A stretch of DNA of 64,000 bases, taken from Chaunax sp. Z400 (taxonomy: Eukaryota > Chordata > Actinopteri > Lophiiformes > Chaunacidae). Each line of letters begins with the position of its first letter. The stretch's first letter is position 1. The stretch covers positions 8,341,459 to 8,405,458 of the forward strand of contig CM075206.1 of NCBI GenBank assembly GCA_037577475.1, in the 5' to 3' direction. Under the pieces are notes generated by a model. That model ran no database searches and had not been told where the DNA came from. It worked only from the letters and a program-made list of their open reading frames with translations. Positions 24,191 to 37,959 of this stretch are shown one piece after another. The position numbers and the translations under genes are program-made.

Positions 24191-25779
24191 AACTAAAGGG
24201 TAAAAATGATGCTAGTTAGCAAGGCTAGCAGTTTCCTTATGATTCCCTTTTTCATTTTATGGACAGATATGAGTATCAATCTGGTCAATTGACTCTTTCA
24301 ATAAATTGAATAATCATATTGCCCCAAATGTCCAATTATTTCATTCTGTCCAACTTTTACATTGCAACATGAACATATTTGTACATAAATACATAAAATG
24401 TCAATGACTGTAAATGACATCATTTTAACTCATGGTATAGAATTTGACTAAATCCTGACACAAAAACCTGTTTTAGTTTATGTAATTTTCTTTTGCGCTG
24501 AAGCTGTGTTTTTTAAGCATTGGTTCAGAGGTTGAAAATGAAATGACTAGTATTTGATTAGAGCTGATAAGAAATATTCTGGTTGATATTTAGTAAGCTA
24601 TCTTTTAAAAATAAAACATAAAACATAAAAGAGACCAAACAGACTAAACAGAGCAAAACCTGCCACATATGATAGCCTTCAATTTTAAATCAAAGCATGG
24701 ATTTCTTGGTTTTATTTGTAAAATACGGAGGCAATTTTATGTGGATATTTACGTTTTGGATAAAAACTGCTCATTTCTAGTGGATAATTTGTTTACCAAA
24801 CCTGGCAGACTATCATTTGAGTGCGTTTTAGTCCTACTGACTCCTGCAGTTTTGCGGATCACTCAAAATAACACTGTGTGTTTGTCATTTAGGGATAATG
24901 TAGCTGGCTGGCAAAGGAGCAGCAAAGCAACAATTAGAGAACTGTTCTCTGCGGCTTGCGAACAGGAGAGGAGAGGAGGGCACTGTTTTCATTTGGTCAG
25001 GTTTGCTCGGCCGCAGTGTAATAATCAACTGGCAAACTGCCCCACTGTAAAGAGTGCACTCAACGGAGAGTTGAAAGCAGGGCACTCCAGCCTCTTTATT
25101 CTGGGAAATGTAGTGTGAAATGAATGATTTTACTTCATCTGTTTACAGTCTTGACTTTGTTGACGTACATGTCTATTCATAACACCCCAATGCATGAATT
25201 TTCCCTTGTGCTTACACATACACAAGAGGCAGCACTTTCCACCACAGCATATGTGACGAGTAAAGTATCCCGACAATCCCCGTCTTTGTTTTGCAGTAAA
25301 CTACGGCGCTCACCTGTGACTGTAGTGGCATTGGCAGCCATCCAGAGGTAGTATGTATGTGTGTGTTCATGTATGCTTGTGCAACTAAGTGTAAAAAAAA
25401 GACAAAGAGAGGGCGAGTCAGGCGCCTGTGCATTGGTTTGCCTGTTTCCACACAGTCTGGGCCCCAGTGGAGGATTTGCAGGCCAGAAAGGATTAGGCTC
25501 CCTCTCTTCACACAACAGTGATGAGGATAAGGAGTCTGCAGAGCTCAGGAGCACTCCATTAATACACAGCAGCAGAAACTGCACAAATTACCTTAAATAG
25601 GTGAGGCCGCTCTGTCCATGTTTGGCCTTCAATCTACGGCTGCTGAGCCACAGCTCAATTATGCCCAGCAATACCCAGTGGAAAATACACTATAAACAGC
25701 AATTATTAGGGACATCCTCCTGTTGCTGAACTGCAGCGGCTTTTGTTTTAATCTGTGTGGCAACCTGCAACACACATAA

Positions 25780-25960
25780 TAAAAATTTTAAAAAAGCCAA
25801 TGTCACCTATAATTATAATGCTCAGCAAGTCTTCCATTCATTATCATTAATGGCACTTATCACTCTGTAATTCCTGCATCAGAAAAAATACACAACAAGC
25901 ATAAGCCACCATATTATCCCTGATTATCTAACAAAAACATCAGCCACAGTAAGCCCCAGT
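25780..25960. promoter_or_regulatory. candidate conserved non-coding element
   Basis: Non-repetitive AT-rich block with homeodomain-like words (cctataattataatgctcag, ttatcattaatggcact, ttatcactctgtaattcc, cctgattatctaac). Judged by texture only. Confidence 0.2.
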
Positions 25961-27919
25961 GGGTGGAACGAGACCAGTCACAGTGACTTTTTCCATACTG
26001 GTAGCTTACTGGTGATGGTTGAATAAGTGATAGATCCTCCCAGCCCTGCGAGGATTTCAAAGAGCCCTAATCACATTAAGACAAGCCACTTGCAGCTGAG
26101 TTCAATCTAACTACGATCTCTCTCTGAGCTCAGATAAGACCTTCAGAGTCGTTCGGAAAAGACAGCAGAAGCTCATCAGACAGTCTGTTTGCCTCACTTT
26201 GAACCACTTGCATCACTTCGATCACGTCTTTATGGCAGGAAGCACGCAGCACATTATCTATTTTGCCATTAATTCAACACATATTAAGCGGGTTGTCATC
26301 AAAACAGGTGGTCAGCAAATTGCACTTCCTCTCATTCCAATTATCAGAGCTTCGACCATCATCTTCTCATCCTAAATTCTCTTCTTCCTATCTCCTTCAT
26401 TTGCTGCCTCCTGCAGAGAGTATTGATCTCTCCTCAATCCGTCAACCTGCATGTCCCACAGAGGCTGGGCCTCATGCTCTATACCAGACGTATGCTGTCT
26501 ACACCACGGACCATTTTTCTGCATACAGCCTCTTAAATGTGATTATTTTGATGTTGTCATACGTATAAATGCACACAAAACAAACACAATTCATATGCCA
26601 TGTTTTTAAAGGCTTTTTTTAACCCTCAGATTCTGTACAAATAAATCTAATTTGGAAGAGTTTACAGGAAACCTTCACCCATTTGCAGTCCCTCTTTACA
26701 GATCTCATCTGCATTGTTTCCTGACACAGGCAGTATTTCTGTATGTTTCCTGTCCAGCACCAAACGGCGACCAATAATAGCGAGCGGGTGGGGGACGTTA
26801 CTGAACTTATATCGATCAAGTGGCCAGAAACCTGACACCAAATCAAGACTAATATTTCTTGGCGTATATCTGTTGGATTTGTAATAAGACCTGTCCTGTT
26901 AGCCCATGATAGACGGATTTCCATATCAACCTAAAAGGTGGTGGTCATGGTTGTGGTTGACAATAAGAATTTCACGTTCCTGCACAAAAATACGCTCTAT
27001 ATGCCCATCCACCACCTCAACATCCACGTCGTTCCTTTCCACTATGGGACACCTCCTAGCACAGTAGCATTAGACATAAATCATACAAAGTGTAGTTAAT
27101 TCCTAGGGATTTTGAGCTGGTATTAAACGAATAATTTTATGGTGCAGTTTAGTCGTAAATGACTTGAATGGTCTGTAATTATTCCTAACAGGTCTCTCAA
27201 CTGCCTGTAATCATCCAAAAAAATGTTCCACTTGTCCGACACTAAATCCCAAATTTCATGCCACCAAATTACTTAGTGGTTGCAGACTGCTGATGCAAAC
27301 CATTCTCATTGATTGTAAGACGAGGAGATTGACATGCAGCCAGTAAGACGGCACTCTGCTAAGATTTCAGCTGCTCTGGTGTTAAGGGACTGCAAAAACA
27401 ACCAGCAGTAGACACTGAGGACATTATTAACCAAGGTGTTGGTGCAGAGACGTGCTCTGCAGGGCTTAATTTCCCAACAAGTCTTGATCTGTGTGTCAAA
27501 AGCTGATTAGCATTAGCATTAGCCTCGCTCTGGATCCAAACAGGCGCTGAAAGGGTGTAACGGCGATGGAAACCCATGAAAGAAGAAGGAGGTCGTAAAG
27601 AATCCTGTTTCCGACACCGAGACCGTTTCTCCCTCTTTACAGGGTCTCTGCCACAGAGGGTCAGGGGGTCTGGAGCGGAGCTGCGTGTCTGGGTGGTTAT
27701 TGAGCGCTGAGCAGCGAGGTCAGATCGCGGTCATGGACGTTTACAGATAGAAATATATGATCTCAAAACAATGAGATGCAAAAAAAAAAAAAAAGAAGGC
27801 CAACAACTGAGAGCCCATTAAAACTCACAGCTGTGGAGGGATGGAGGGGTGGCAAATTAGCCAAAGGAGGCTACTTTCACTGTTTGTTCTCTGTTCAGCT
27901 CACAGTGTGCAGACCTGTA

Positions 27920-27998
27920 GATGGAGGAGGGGAGGAGAGGGGAGGAGAGGGGAGGGAGGGAGGGAGGAGAGGGGGAGGAGAGGGGAGGGAGGGAGGGG
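27920..27998 (+). repeat. G/A-rich purine tract (GGAGGGGAGGAGAGG type)
   Basis: An almost pure purine run of about 79 nt made of GGGGA, GGGA and GGA units. It can adopt triplex or G-quadruplex forms. Confidence 0.8.
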
Positions 27999-28110
27999 GT
28001 CGGTCAGCTGTATTTAGCAGGAGAGGCTTCCTGTGTGTGGGCCTCATGGCGCCGAGAGGGGACGGGATCCACAATCCAACTTGCTGTCTCCACAAAACAC
28101 CCTTTGCTAC

Positions 28111-28113
<3 letters not shown>

Positions 28114-28175
<62 letters not shown>
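28114..28175 (+). repeat. (CA)n microsatellite, about 31 units
   Basis: Uninterrupted CA repeat of about 62 bp. Read as protein it creates the Thr-His/Cys-Val ORFs in this area, which are not genes. Confidence 0.95.
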
Positions 28176-28178
<3 letters not shown>

Positions 28179-28782
28179 CTGGCACCGATTCTGCTCTCAA
28201 TTTCCTGCCTGTAATTCTGGCTGCTGGTCAGAGAAAAAGCAACTTGCTAACAGTGAAAGAACCCGGACAATCATTCGCTGCTTCGATCACGTGTAAATAA
28301 TCGTGGTTAAAGAGAGACGGAGGAAAAGGGATGGAAAGGAAATGTGATTGAAACTATTAGTAACACTCACTTAACAAATGCAAAGTATCCAGGAAGTAAT
28401 CATTGCTCTCATAATAAGTAAAGCTTCGTGACATATCCTGAATCAACCACTTTTACATCTTCATTTTCAGTTTAGACAGAACATAATCTACAATAGGGCC
28501 TACATTTTACTTTAAATTGCAGCCATGATTATGGATTTCCTCTGAATCACAGGATCCATTTCAAGTCAATAAAAGCATTTCCCTGAAGGTGCACAAATCA
28601 TTTGACTAACAGATCCAGTGCACCTGACAGATCAGGTCTGTGTGAGTTTGTGCAAATGAAGTGGAGCAGAAGCTATTCTTAAGTACATTTTAAAAACATT
28701 CAAATGGCCTGTCAGCTATATTTTGTAATGTCCTAATCAATTGTTCATTTACTCACTGCTCCTCATATAATAGAGAAGTCTC

Positions 28783-28868
28783 GTCAAGTCAGATTTAATT
28801 TACACAGGCCCAAATCACAGATTACAGTCAGCCTCAGGAGGCTTTACAATCTTTGCCAAGGAAACACA
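28783..28868 (+). repeat. dispersed teleost repeat (tcaagtcag-attta / ggctttacaat type)
   Basis: tcaagtcagatttaatttac, ggcccaaatcacagattaca, gcctcaggaggctttacaat match a common fish repeat module in order. Confidence 0.6.
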
Positions 28869-29053
28869 TTAGACCCCCAGTTAGACACAAAACACTAACA
28901 GTACACTAGTTTACACACATAAATCAAGACTTTGGACAGCTAAAAATCATTGTCACATTGTGCCAATGCTTTTATTTCTGCATCCATAAAATGTGATGCA
29001 CAAAGTCATGTAAAAGTTATTCACACTCTATATCACACACACTTTATATCTCA

Positions 29054-29077
29054 CACGATATAGCTCTCTATATCGTG
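29054..29077. other. perfect inverted repeat (10-bp stem, 4-nt loop)
   Basis: CACGATATAG-ctct-CTATATCGTG. The arms are exact reverse complements and lie just before the 29.1-kb repeat. Confidence 0.8.
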
Positions 29078-29094
29078 AAAAGGATGTTCAGCTC

Positions 29095-29440
29095 TGTGAG
29101 GCAACACCGATGCTTTGCCCTAGACACTAGCATGCTAACGTACCCACAATAACAGTGTTAACATGCTGATGTCTAGCAGGTAGCATGCTTTACCATGTTC
29201 TCCATCTGAGCTTAAAATGTTAGCATGCTAACACACGCTAATCTGCACTAAATGCAAACGATAGATGAGGCTAATAGGAATACATTTTGTAGGTATAAAT
29301 GAATGTATTGGACAAATTAAAAATGTGATGACACAACAGGAAAGGTCAGAGGATTATTGAAATTATTACAATTCGTCCTGAGGGCCAACAAATGTGTTTC
29401 CAAAATTTCATACCAATCCACACTGCAAATTGTTGTGTAG
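29095..29440 (+). repeat. degraded teleost repeat with 'tagcatgctaac' modules
   Basis: Several copies of tagcatgctaac/aacatgctgatg are followed by gatgaggctaataggaatac, gtattggacaaattaaaaat, gaaaggtcagaggattattg, attacaattcgtcctgaggg and tttccaaaatttcataccaa. That order matches a widespread fish interspersed repeat. It contains the perfect 16-bp palindrome TGTTAGCATGCTAACA at 29218-29233. Confidence 0.65.
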
Positions 29441-32400
29441 ATTGTAGATTTTTTTTTTTTACCGACTGTCAGACATAGCATTTGCAAACAAACAAACAAA
29501 CAAAAGTAATTGAGGGAAAATAACCAAAACAAATATACATAATAGATTCATGTCACTGAGAGTTTTTACGACTGACAGACATACAAAGTGATGAGTTCTT
29601 AATAACTAGAACAACAGTGCTTCTCACAGTGTATTTACTTCAGCAATGCATATTCAGACATGAAACCAAACATTGTTTAAAGACTACCACAAGGTGCCAA
29701 ACCTCTAATTAGCCTGGCCTTTAGTTCTCACCCATGGTAAACAAGCCAAGTGAGCGGAGCCCTGTAATTAAAAACCTGAGAATCCCTGCGTCCATGCTGT
29801 AAAACAAACATTTATTCCTACAGTATCTCCGGCTTTACATACCCGTGCTGGCCATCTCCTCCCAAATAATTCCTAATTCATGGACATTACAAGGCTCAGA
29901 GGATGTTCCTAATTACAGGGCACGTGTAAACCAAACCAAGCCCGGTTACCCCTGGAGGGGAAAGAACACAGAAACATTCGGCCGGAGCCTGTTTTATTGT
30001 TGTTGAAAAAGGCTGAGAAGAAGAGCATGGAGGAAGTCCTAAATCAATCCCACTCACTGAGGGCGTCACAGCAGGAAAAAGGCTGTCATCAACAGGAGGC
30101 AGATCTGCCACGATCAATTACAAATCCACAGGGAATATCCCTAATGAATTCTGATACCAGCCTTTGGCTCTCGTTTAAATTTTAGGATTTGTCTTTGCTG
30201 ACAAACTCTAAACACTTCATTTCTATATTCAACACAGACGTAAATCCCTTCTTTTTTTTGTGAAAATATGGCATATTTAGGACATAATTATGAGTTCAAC
30301 AGTCATGTGTTTACTGTTTTTAAGATTATTTCTATTTTTAAGCATGCTAATTTTTAAACGCTAAGAGCTAAACATCTGCTGTGTTGAGCAGGCCACTCCA
30401 TTAGTAACTCTATTACCATTTGTGTTGTCAGTCATCAATGCCATCTGCAGCCACATGAGATACTATCTGGCCTTCTGTGAGATGTAATCTGTGCAGAGTC
30501 ATGTTCGTACGGCTTAAGAAAAGGGCAGGATGACGAACACGGTGCTAAAACGACGTACGTCTGGGACGCACGGTGAGTTGGGGAAGCCTAAATACGTCAA
30601 AATTAAACTTGAAAGGTTTGCTGTAGCTGTCCTGAAGCACATTGTTTCTTTGAATTGTAGCTGTCACAGCCAACCAAAGAGAACAGACTGTGAACAGTGA
30701 CATAACTCTGCTGATGTTCAGAGAGCAGAGTGCATAAAACGAGACATTTCAAAATAAAATGCTCAACATTTGCAGCAAGCCAACAGGTTGATAACAAAAC
30801 CCAGGCAGACTGTGTCTGTCACTGTATACAATCACATGCAAAATCACATTTTTTAGCTACTCATGACGAAAACAACAACTTATTTTATCATTCAAAAGGA
30901 CAGTCCCGGTGCCGAGTGCAAGGACATTGGTGTATTGATTCCTGCAAAGCTTTACCAATGTTCTCCACATATGTAGGTCAATAAGGCTGCGCACTCGCTC
31001 AAGTGCAGCTTCAGTCAGATATTTAGGTCACACCCCAATTACAGCGAGGCAGAGAGATGAGCTCTGCAGGGGAAATATCTTTATGGAATACAGCCATTTC
31101 TTTGAATATTATTTTGTAGTTATTATGAGACTGAGCACTGGCGGGGGCTCGAAGCAACAAGCAGCAGCAGCACCAAAATGACAGCTCGGGTGATTGGGTC
31201 TGAAAGTGGACCTGTCTAGCCTCTATGCTAATGCTCTGGCTCCTAGACAGCCTTCTGTCGGCGACTCTGCTCCAACCCTTTCCTCTTACATGACATTACT
31301 ATTCATACAGGCATGTTGACATCACTGGGACTCACAACTGCAGATTTAGCAGTTTATACCTTGCGCTGATTTGTGTGGACTGAAACACAACAACGTCACC
31401 GTCAAGCATGCATATTGTCACAACTGATTCACATCCCGAAACAAATCCATAAATCTGTCTTGCATGCTGAAGCTCAATGTGAGGTTTTACAACAAGCAAA
31501 AGAATGTTGCCAGCCCTATTTTGCCTCTCCAAGGGAAGTTCTGGGAGCATAAGCAGACTGAATGTAAAGTCAATACCATGATACACAAGCTCCGCATGTG
31601 GTCTGCGTCCGATCAGTGCTGGGAACGACTCTCAGCAAGGGGGATGATGGGAGGGCTCACACGAAATCCTTTGAATTCGCAAAGGAATTGAAGCAGATAT
31701 GTTGAAGTTTGCAGTGAAAAAGACAAAAAAAAAAAAATGCTGCTGCAGGTGCCAGGAATAAAACTTTTTTTTTTTTTAAAGGGAAGAGAACACATTAAAA
31801 AGACAGACAGTTGTCAAGAGATTGGAGGCAGGAGAAAAAGTGTTCCCAATTCACAAGATTGTGATTAGCATGACAGATTTAAGCGCAGGGTGACACAAAG
31901 GCCTGGCACTCTAATTTGGGGTTTTCTGCTCTGCATGTTATTTTGAACTAGCTTATGATGATTATGCAAAGTAACACTAACTCAACTCCCACATATGCTG
32001 CTGGCTTGATTCTAAACTTCATGTTTAAATAAAATCATGCATGCATCATGTGCCTCTGAACGGCATTATGCAATTTCATGCAATCTTATTTTTCTTCCAT
32101 AAAACATATACCTAGAAAATGGCCGTATCCCAAAAGACTTGACTTGAAGACTATTTTGAGTGTTGGAAAACACCTTATGAAGAATAAATCTAACGTCTTC
32201 AATAAGCGCAAATGGAGCATAAACTATTTCACCTACATTCGGCAAAGAGCATCAGTTTTCTTTGCTTCATTAGCACCTGACACTCTACATGACATAAACT
32301 GGTCCAGCTGCAGGGTCAGGCCCTTCAACAGGATTCCCTTGTGTAGTGTTGTGCATAAATACACTGCTAAATAAAATAAATTGAGAGTGAAATGTCTAAA

Positions 32401-34784
32401 CAACAGGAGAGATATCTTAAAGGATGGATTGTGTTAAGGTTTGCTACACATACAGTATTCCAGGTCCCTGGAGGATAGACCACTTGTCCATTTAGTGTTG
32501 CGTCAGCCAACTTTCTGTTTAATTCTACAGGGCTGCCAAGTTTCACTGAAGTTCAGAGTGAGATTTCATGTTTTAGGGGCAGAGCGACCTAAAATTTTGC
32601 CACCAGGTGAACAGTGATGGGCACCAAGCAAGCGAAAGGGTGGATGTATATATATTGTATGTAGAATAAAAAAAAAATAAAAAAATTTTTTGCTTCTGGC
32701 TCCATATCTGCTACAAGTATAGCCTACCACACCTTTTACTACTACTTCTATTTCACAACTTTTACTACAACCAACTAATCAACTTCAGCTGTAAGTGTTG
32801 CCAGGCGACAGGCGTGGCACTTAATGACAAGGATGGGAAAAGCTGGTGACATTAACAGGAAATTCTTCATAGATCGGACCGGCCCTTTTTACAACGCTCA
32901 GTGCAGCCGTAGCAGACGACATCCACGCCTTCATAGACTGCATCCTTGGAAGGTTGCGGCCCCTGAATTGAGCTATTCGATAAGACGTAAAAGAAGGGGG
33001 AAAAAAAAATCCAGCGTTGAATTACTGTACGATTTGATCTGGTTTTGACGCCTGTGTTTACGTTAATTTAGATTCTTTTCAAAGCAGATTTTTGAAATTT
33101 ATAGTAGAAAAACAGACGTAATCAATAACATTAATTAATTGTGGTTCTGAGTCATTTGTGATCTACAAAGTCGTAATGGTGAGCCTGTACGGACATGACC
33201 TTTATACAGCCTTTATTAAGGTTGCTGCTACAATCATGAGAAATCAAAATTCTGCATTTATCATGTTCTCCTAAGGAGACCAAGAACAGAATGTTCCCTG
33301 TTGTTCTCCTTCAGTCTAAAAAGAATTTGGAAATGTTGTACTGTCACTCTGGTTTTCCCTAAATCTCTTCCCTGTTCCTCATCAACATCAGCCACATTGA
33401 ATATTTTGACTTCTTTCCCACTGAAAAATTCTTTTGAGCTGTACTAACAGTGAACGAAAGCAGAAAATATTTCCTCCTTAATCTATGGTCTGTGTCTCTC
33501 AGGCTCTCCCTCTGGCAGAAAAAAACACATAGGATGACTTTCCGTTGTTATCCCTTAAATCTTCCCCAAGTTATTGCTGGCATTAGACTGGCTATTTCAG
33601 CTGTGATATCAAAGCAACACAAAGGCCACAGTTCTTTGAAAATGCATGAAGGAAACCCAGAAAGTCTGTAAATGATGCATAGTCAATTCTTTTAGCAGAA
33701 GCAGACCAGGAAAGGTCTTTTAAATGCTAAATTACATCACATGGATCTAATGAGTGATGAGTGTCTGGATTTCAAACAACCACACCAGTGTCTCATACAC
33801 ATGGAGGCATGTGTCGATAGCAGATAATTGCACGGTTTACACTACATCACACAAGCAAGTATGTCTGCCTCAGGAGGTGATTTTCACAAATGGAATGTAT
33901 GATCTCAGTGTGTAAACGGAGGGTAAAACCATAGACTGGAAAATACGAGACCAAGCCCTTAAAACATAGTGAGAAGTCAACACCGCGACAAGAGGGAGGG
34001 TGGGGTTTCCCGACGAACACTCCCATGATTTCTTTTTTTTTTTTTTTTTATACCCCAGTTATGCTGATGCCATGGAAACTTCAAAGAAGACAGAAAACAA
34101 GGAGAGAGAAAAGGGATCTGTTTTGTTTTCCTTTGGCATGCTACTAGGTGACTTGGGAGATGGCCAGGGAAAGGAAACCAGAGGTCTACAGTGCAAGAGG
34201 CAACACCTCATCAGCTACGACTGATGCCTTGATCTTATCTTCTGGCACCTGGTCGGTCAGCATTAGCAGAACTACTATAGATCAAATGTCTAAGCAGTGT
34301 AACCAGGCTGACATACAGATAACATTAGTCATGATTCTGACATGAAATTAGAACAATATGTTCTTAAACAAGCAACGTTTAGCTTCATTTTCTGGACAGT
34401 TTCTCCTTCAGAAACTGCACTTTATTCAGCTCTGCCATTTTAACAAATAACGTATGTGTTACTATTTTCATGTATTGCATATACCATTTATTTACAACTA
34501 TATATCATAATATTTATTATTATTATCATACTTTTGAATTTTGCACTGAGATGTCTTTTATTCTGCCTGGTGTTTTTATAGGAAACACAATTTTGTTTTT
34601 ATGCACTACAGGAAATCTGAAATCTGAATCTTTCAAAAAAAGAAAAAAAGTCCCCATCAAGGCCGTAGACAGGATTTTAGAAATATTGACATCATGGGTC
34701 CAAAGTCTTCCAACACCTGGAATTTAACTCCAATCAATCACAATAAATAAATGAATAAAAACAAAACAAAAGCCCTAAATTGTC
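29441..34784. other. intergenic DNA
   Basis: No gene recognised. It contains poly-T/poly-A runs (29450-29460, 31724-31738, 31767-31779, 34032-34049). A short phrase at 33930-33945 (aaccatagactgg) resembles the start of a common fish repeat but is too short to call. Confidence 0.6.
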
Positions 34785-35200
34785 ATGGTTCTGTGTTTAG
34801 GTTGCCATTTTCCTGTATTATCTTGTAAGTTGAGTTCTCCATGTAATGTCTATTGCTTTACACTTCCTGTCTTATTTTCTTATAATCTGTTTCACCCTTT
34901 TGGTTCCTTTGTCTGTGTTTTAGTCTCCCTGTGTGTCTACACAGTATGTTTTCTTCTGCTTATGATAGTTTATTATTACATCATCCTCATGTCTTTCCCT
35001 TTAAGTTATCGCTCCTCATTTTCCCTCCACTGTGATTGTCTGATCATTCCCACCTGTCTCTGATTGTCTCCTCCTCCCTTTGCCACCTGTTCCTCATCTC
35101 CTCTGGTTACCTGTGTATTTACTCTGTGTGTTTCTTACCCTCTTTGTCAGACCATCTGGTTTGCCCTGGTTTACCTCATGTCTGGTCCTGTCTGTGTTTT
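34785..35200 (+). repeat. probable dispersed teleost repeat (cctgtctctgattgtctcc / gtatttactctgtg type)
   Basis: A long T/C-rich open stretch with landmarks ccattttcctgtattatctt, cacctgtctctgattgtctc, cctgttcctcatctcctctg, acctgtgtatttactctgtg, ctctttgtcagaccatctgg. These recur in that order in many fish genomic copies of one repeat. The ORFs at 34785-35456 are by-products of the pyrimidine-rich sequence. Family not assigned. Confidence 0.45.
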
Positions 35201-35457
35201 AACCTTACGTAACATAAATAGTTTGAAATCACTTGAGTTTGTGTCCTCATTGTTAAAGGTTCCACTGTTGCCAAACAAAATCTGTGACTCAAGGCAGAAA
35301 TCCTCTCAGACAGGTGACTCTCTCACAGATGTTTTAGCGACAGGTGATGAAATAAAATGCACCGTTGCAAAGATTTACTTGTTGTCAGACATTTCAATGC
35401 AGAAATGTTTATACTGCAATATTGTATCTGTCATTAACTTAGCTCTATTAAATTGAA

Positions 35458-35668
35458 TTAACCCTCTGGGGTATGAGGACAAGCTGGCATAAAGCCTAAT
35501 CCTAGCTCTACCTCTAACCCTGACCCAGCCTTTATATACAACATTAAATGTTTGACATGCCAAAGTTTGGTGTCTCTTTTTCAGCACATCACCTCATTGA
35601 CCTGACAATAATTTCGGGGTTTTATTTTGGGGTTCATACCGGCTTAACCTCAGACAGCAGAGGGTTTA
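35458..35668. mobile_element. short piggyBac-like MITE
   Basis: The left side is TTAA (35458-35461) followed by CCCTCTGGGG. The right side ends CAGAGGG (35658-35664) followed by TTTA, one base away from TTAA. The CCCTCTG/CAGAGGG ends are a 7-bp terminal inverted repeat and the flanks fit the TTAA target of piggyBac elements. At about 203 bp between targets it is far too short to code for transposase, so it would be non-autonomous. Confidence 0.5.
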
Positions 35669-37959
35669 CGCAAAGTTATGTGTTTATTTAATTATTACAT
35701 ATAAAGTAAAACATAATGTTTAGTTCCAATAAACTTAGGATTTAATAATTGAATAAACACATATGGTAAGTGTATATGTTGCATTAGTTTAATTTAATTG
35801 CATTCCATTATTTAACTTATTCACTCAATGTGGTAGAAAAACTTTGTGACCCTTTGCAATGAACTTATAGCATGTAATGAAATTAGTTGGATAATTTAAT
35901 GTGCAGTAATTCAAATACTTGACTTCAAGTACGAGCATATGGGCTCCCTGAGGGGCTTGATTCATAAGCGAGCCTCTCATTCACCAGATCGCAAATCCAA
36001 CTGAGCGAGACAGTACTCTCCACTTCCACCACTAAATACCATATGAGGACATTTCTGTTTTAAGACTGGTGGTCATTCCTCAAGCTGAGATGAAAAGACA
36101 CAAATAATCTATAACAAGGTGATTTAAAGATGTTCTTATTCTGCACTAAGACACTTAAAATTGTTCTTTTTTCCCCCTCTGTAACTCATCTGTGCAGTAT
36201 GTGCTTTTCCATTAGGTTCACTGCCAAAAGCTTTTTCTCATATCCAGAGGCTCAAACCGTGCAGGGAACGACTATTAGCATTTCCCCTACACAAGAGTTT
36301 GAGTAACTAGTGTTCAATCAAGGGTATGATCCCTCAATGGCTTCTGGAAAGCACCATGTCTCTGCAATGATGGGTGCCAACTGTGTGCTCAAAGGGTTTG
36401 CATTGGCCAAATGAATGTAATCTAATATTTTTAACGTACTATGTGATACTGCAAATGCCTCCAGACCAAATTTTCTGTTGGAGCACCACACCACTGAGGC
36501 AAGTCAAACACTAGCTATCATATCATTATAAAAGTAAATATCACATGGGGAAGACCATTTCAATTGCAGAGAGGAAAATGTGAGTGTCTTTGTTCCAATG
36601 CTCACATTCCCATTGTGCAGAGAAAACACAAGAGGCCTTGCTCAATCATGTCCTATTTCAGCACCTTGTGAGTCCAGCATTGAAATGACGTGACATTCGG
36701 ATGAAATCTCTGTGACGACCTTATGATGGTAACCAGTGATTATAGAAATGTTAGTGTGGCAATTCATGCAGGGAATGGCAGATCCATCAGACAGCAGACC
36801 TGCTCTATGTTAAATAATTCAATTTCAATGAGATTACTCCCCATCCATCACACACACACACACCTTCTGCTTCATTTGAAGCTTCTACATTCACACAGCT
36901 CAAAGGGAAAGCGAATGATCATCCATACATTAGGACAAAACAAGACTCTCCACAGACGGCTTACAGCATGAATGCATTAACAAGGTTAGCTGTTTTAATT
37001 AACTGTTCAGCACCATCACCTTTCACCTGCTCTCAGTATGGCATTCAATCAAAAGAGGCTAGGATTTACGGAGCTGATTTTACCTACAGCTCTTAATCCT
37101 GTGGTTTTGGTTGGGAAACTGGACATGCAAGCAGTGAAAATCCAAGTCTATTTAGTCTTTTCTGCACACTATCTGTATCAGGCCTCTTATCTTCCCATCA
37201 CTCATGACAGCTGATTGCTCCTGCAGAGGAACAGCAGTGTGTTAAAGACCACAGGGAAAGCACGCCTTAAATGGTGAATCGGCAACGTGCAGCCAGGTGC
37301 ACAGAGTGTCCAAGCACACAGTCGGCCATAGGTCACCGGTGTGCAGAGCTTAAATTACATAATCGAAGTTTGGCCTCTCAGAATGTGCTGCTGCCTCTTT
37401 CCCAATATGTGTGGAAAATCTATGTGGTGCAGGATGCTTAAAATATTCAACAAGTTAGTGTTCATAGAAAAATTAGACAAGCTTAAGTCTGAGCAGATGT
37501 TGCTGATTTTATTCTTATAGGTAACTTGATTGCACAAGCAAAACTAATTGCAAAAGAATAAAAGTGTCACACTTTGTAGCTTTCATGGCCACTGATAAGG
37601 CTGCCAGCAACTGGTTTATGAGAGCCACCTGTCTGATCTGACTGTGAATTTAATGTAGCTTGTTAACCTTTGTTTATCTAGTCCTATAACTGGGGTCAAA
37701 GGAGGTTGAAGCATAGCATTTAGGCAAAATCAAGGAAACACCCAGGACAGGTGGCCAAAAAATAAAAAAAATAAAAAAATCCATGGTCCTGCTTAGAAGC
37801 TGAACATCCAAAAGGTGCTGCACTGGGATTAAAATAATATTTTTTGGTATCTGAACAGGCTTCAAATGAATTAATCCTTTATTGTCCAAAGTGGGCAAAA
37901 CACCACCAGAACTGCAGCCCTTTGCATTCTTTTAATGCTTTTTTTTTTTGTCTGAACGC
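35669..37959. other. intergenic DNA
   Basis: AT-rich, no gene, no element beyond short CA runs (36850-36861) and A-runs near 37760-37780. Confidence 0.6.

Larger units (their letters stand above)
24191..28780. other. intergenic DNA
   Basis: No gene recognised. It contains a possible conserved block at 25780-25960, an A-run (27780-27794), a purine-rich GGGGA/GGGA tract (27920-27998), and a long CA repeat (28114-28175). The 149-codon ORF at 24669-25118 has no recognisable domain. Confidence 0.6.

Noticed and set aside
24669..25118. 149-codon ORF
   Set aside because: No recognisable domain or flanking gene structure; part of it overlaps another frame on the other strand equally well.
27776..28300. 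ORFs of about 100-174 codons on both strands
   Set aside because: They are produced by the GGGGA tract and the CA repeat; no domain, no splice or conservation signal.
34785..35456. Hydrophobic ORFs resembling membrane segments
   Set aside because: The hydrophobicity comes from T/C-rich dispersed-repeat sequence, not from a membrane protein gene.
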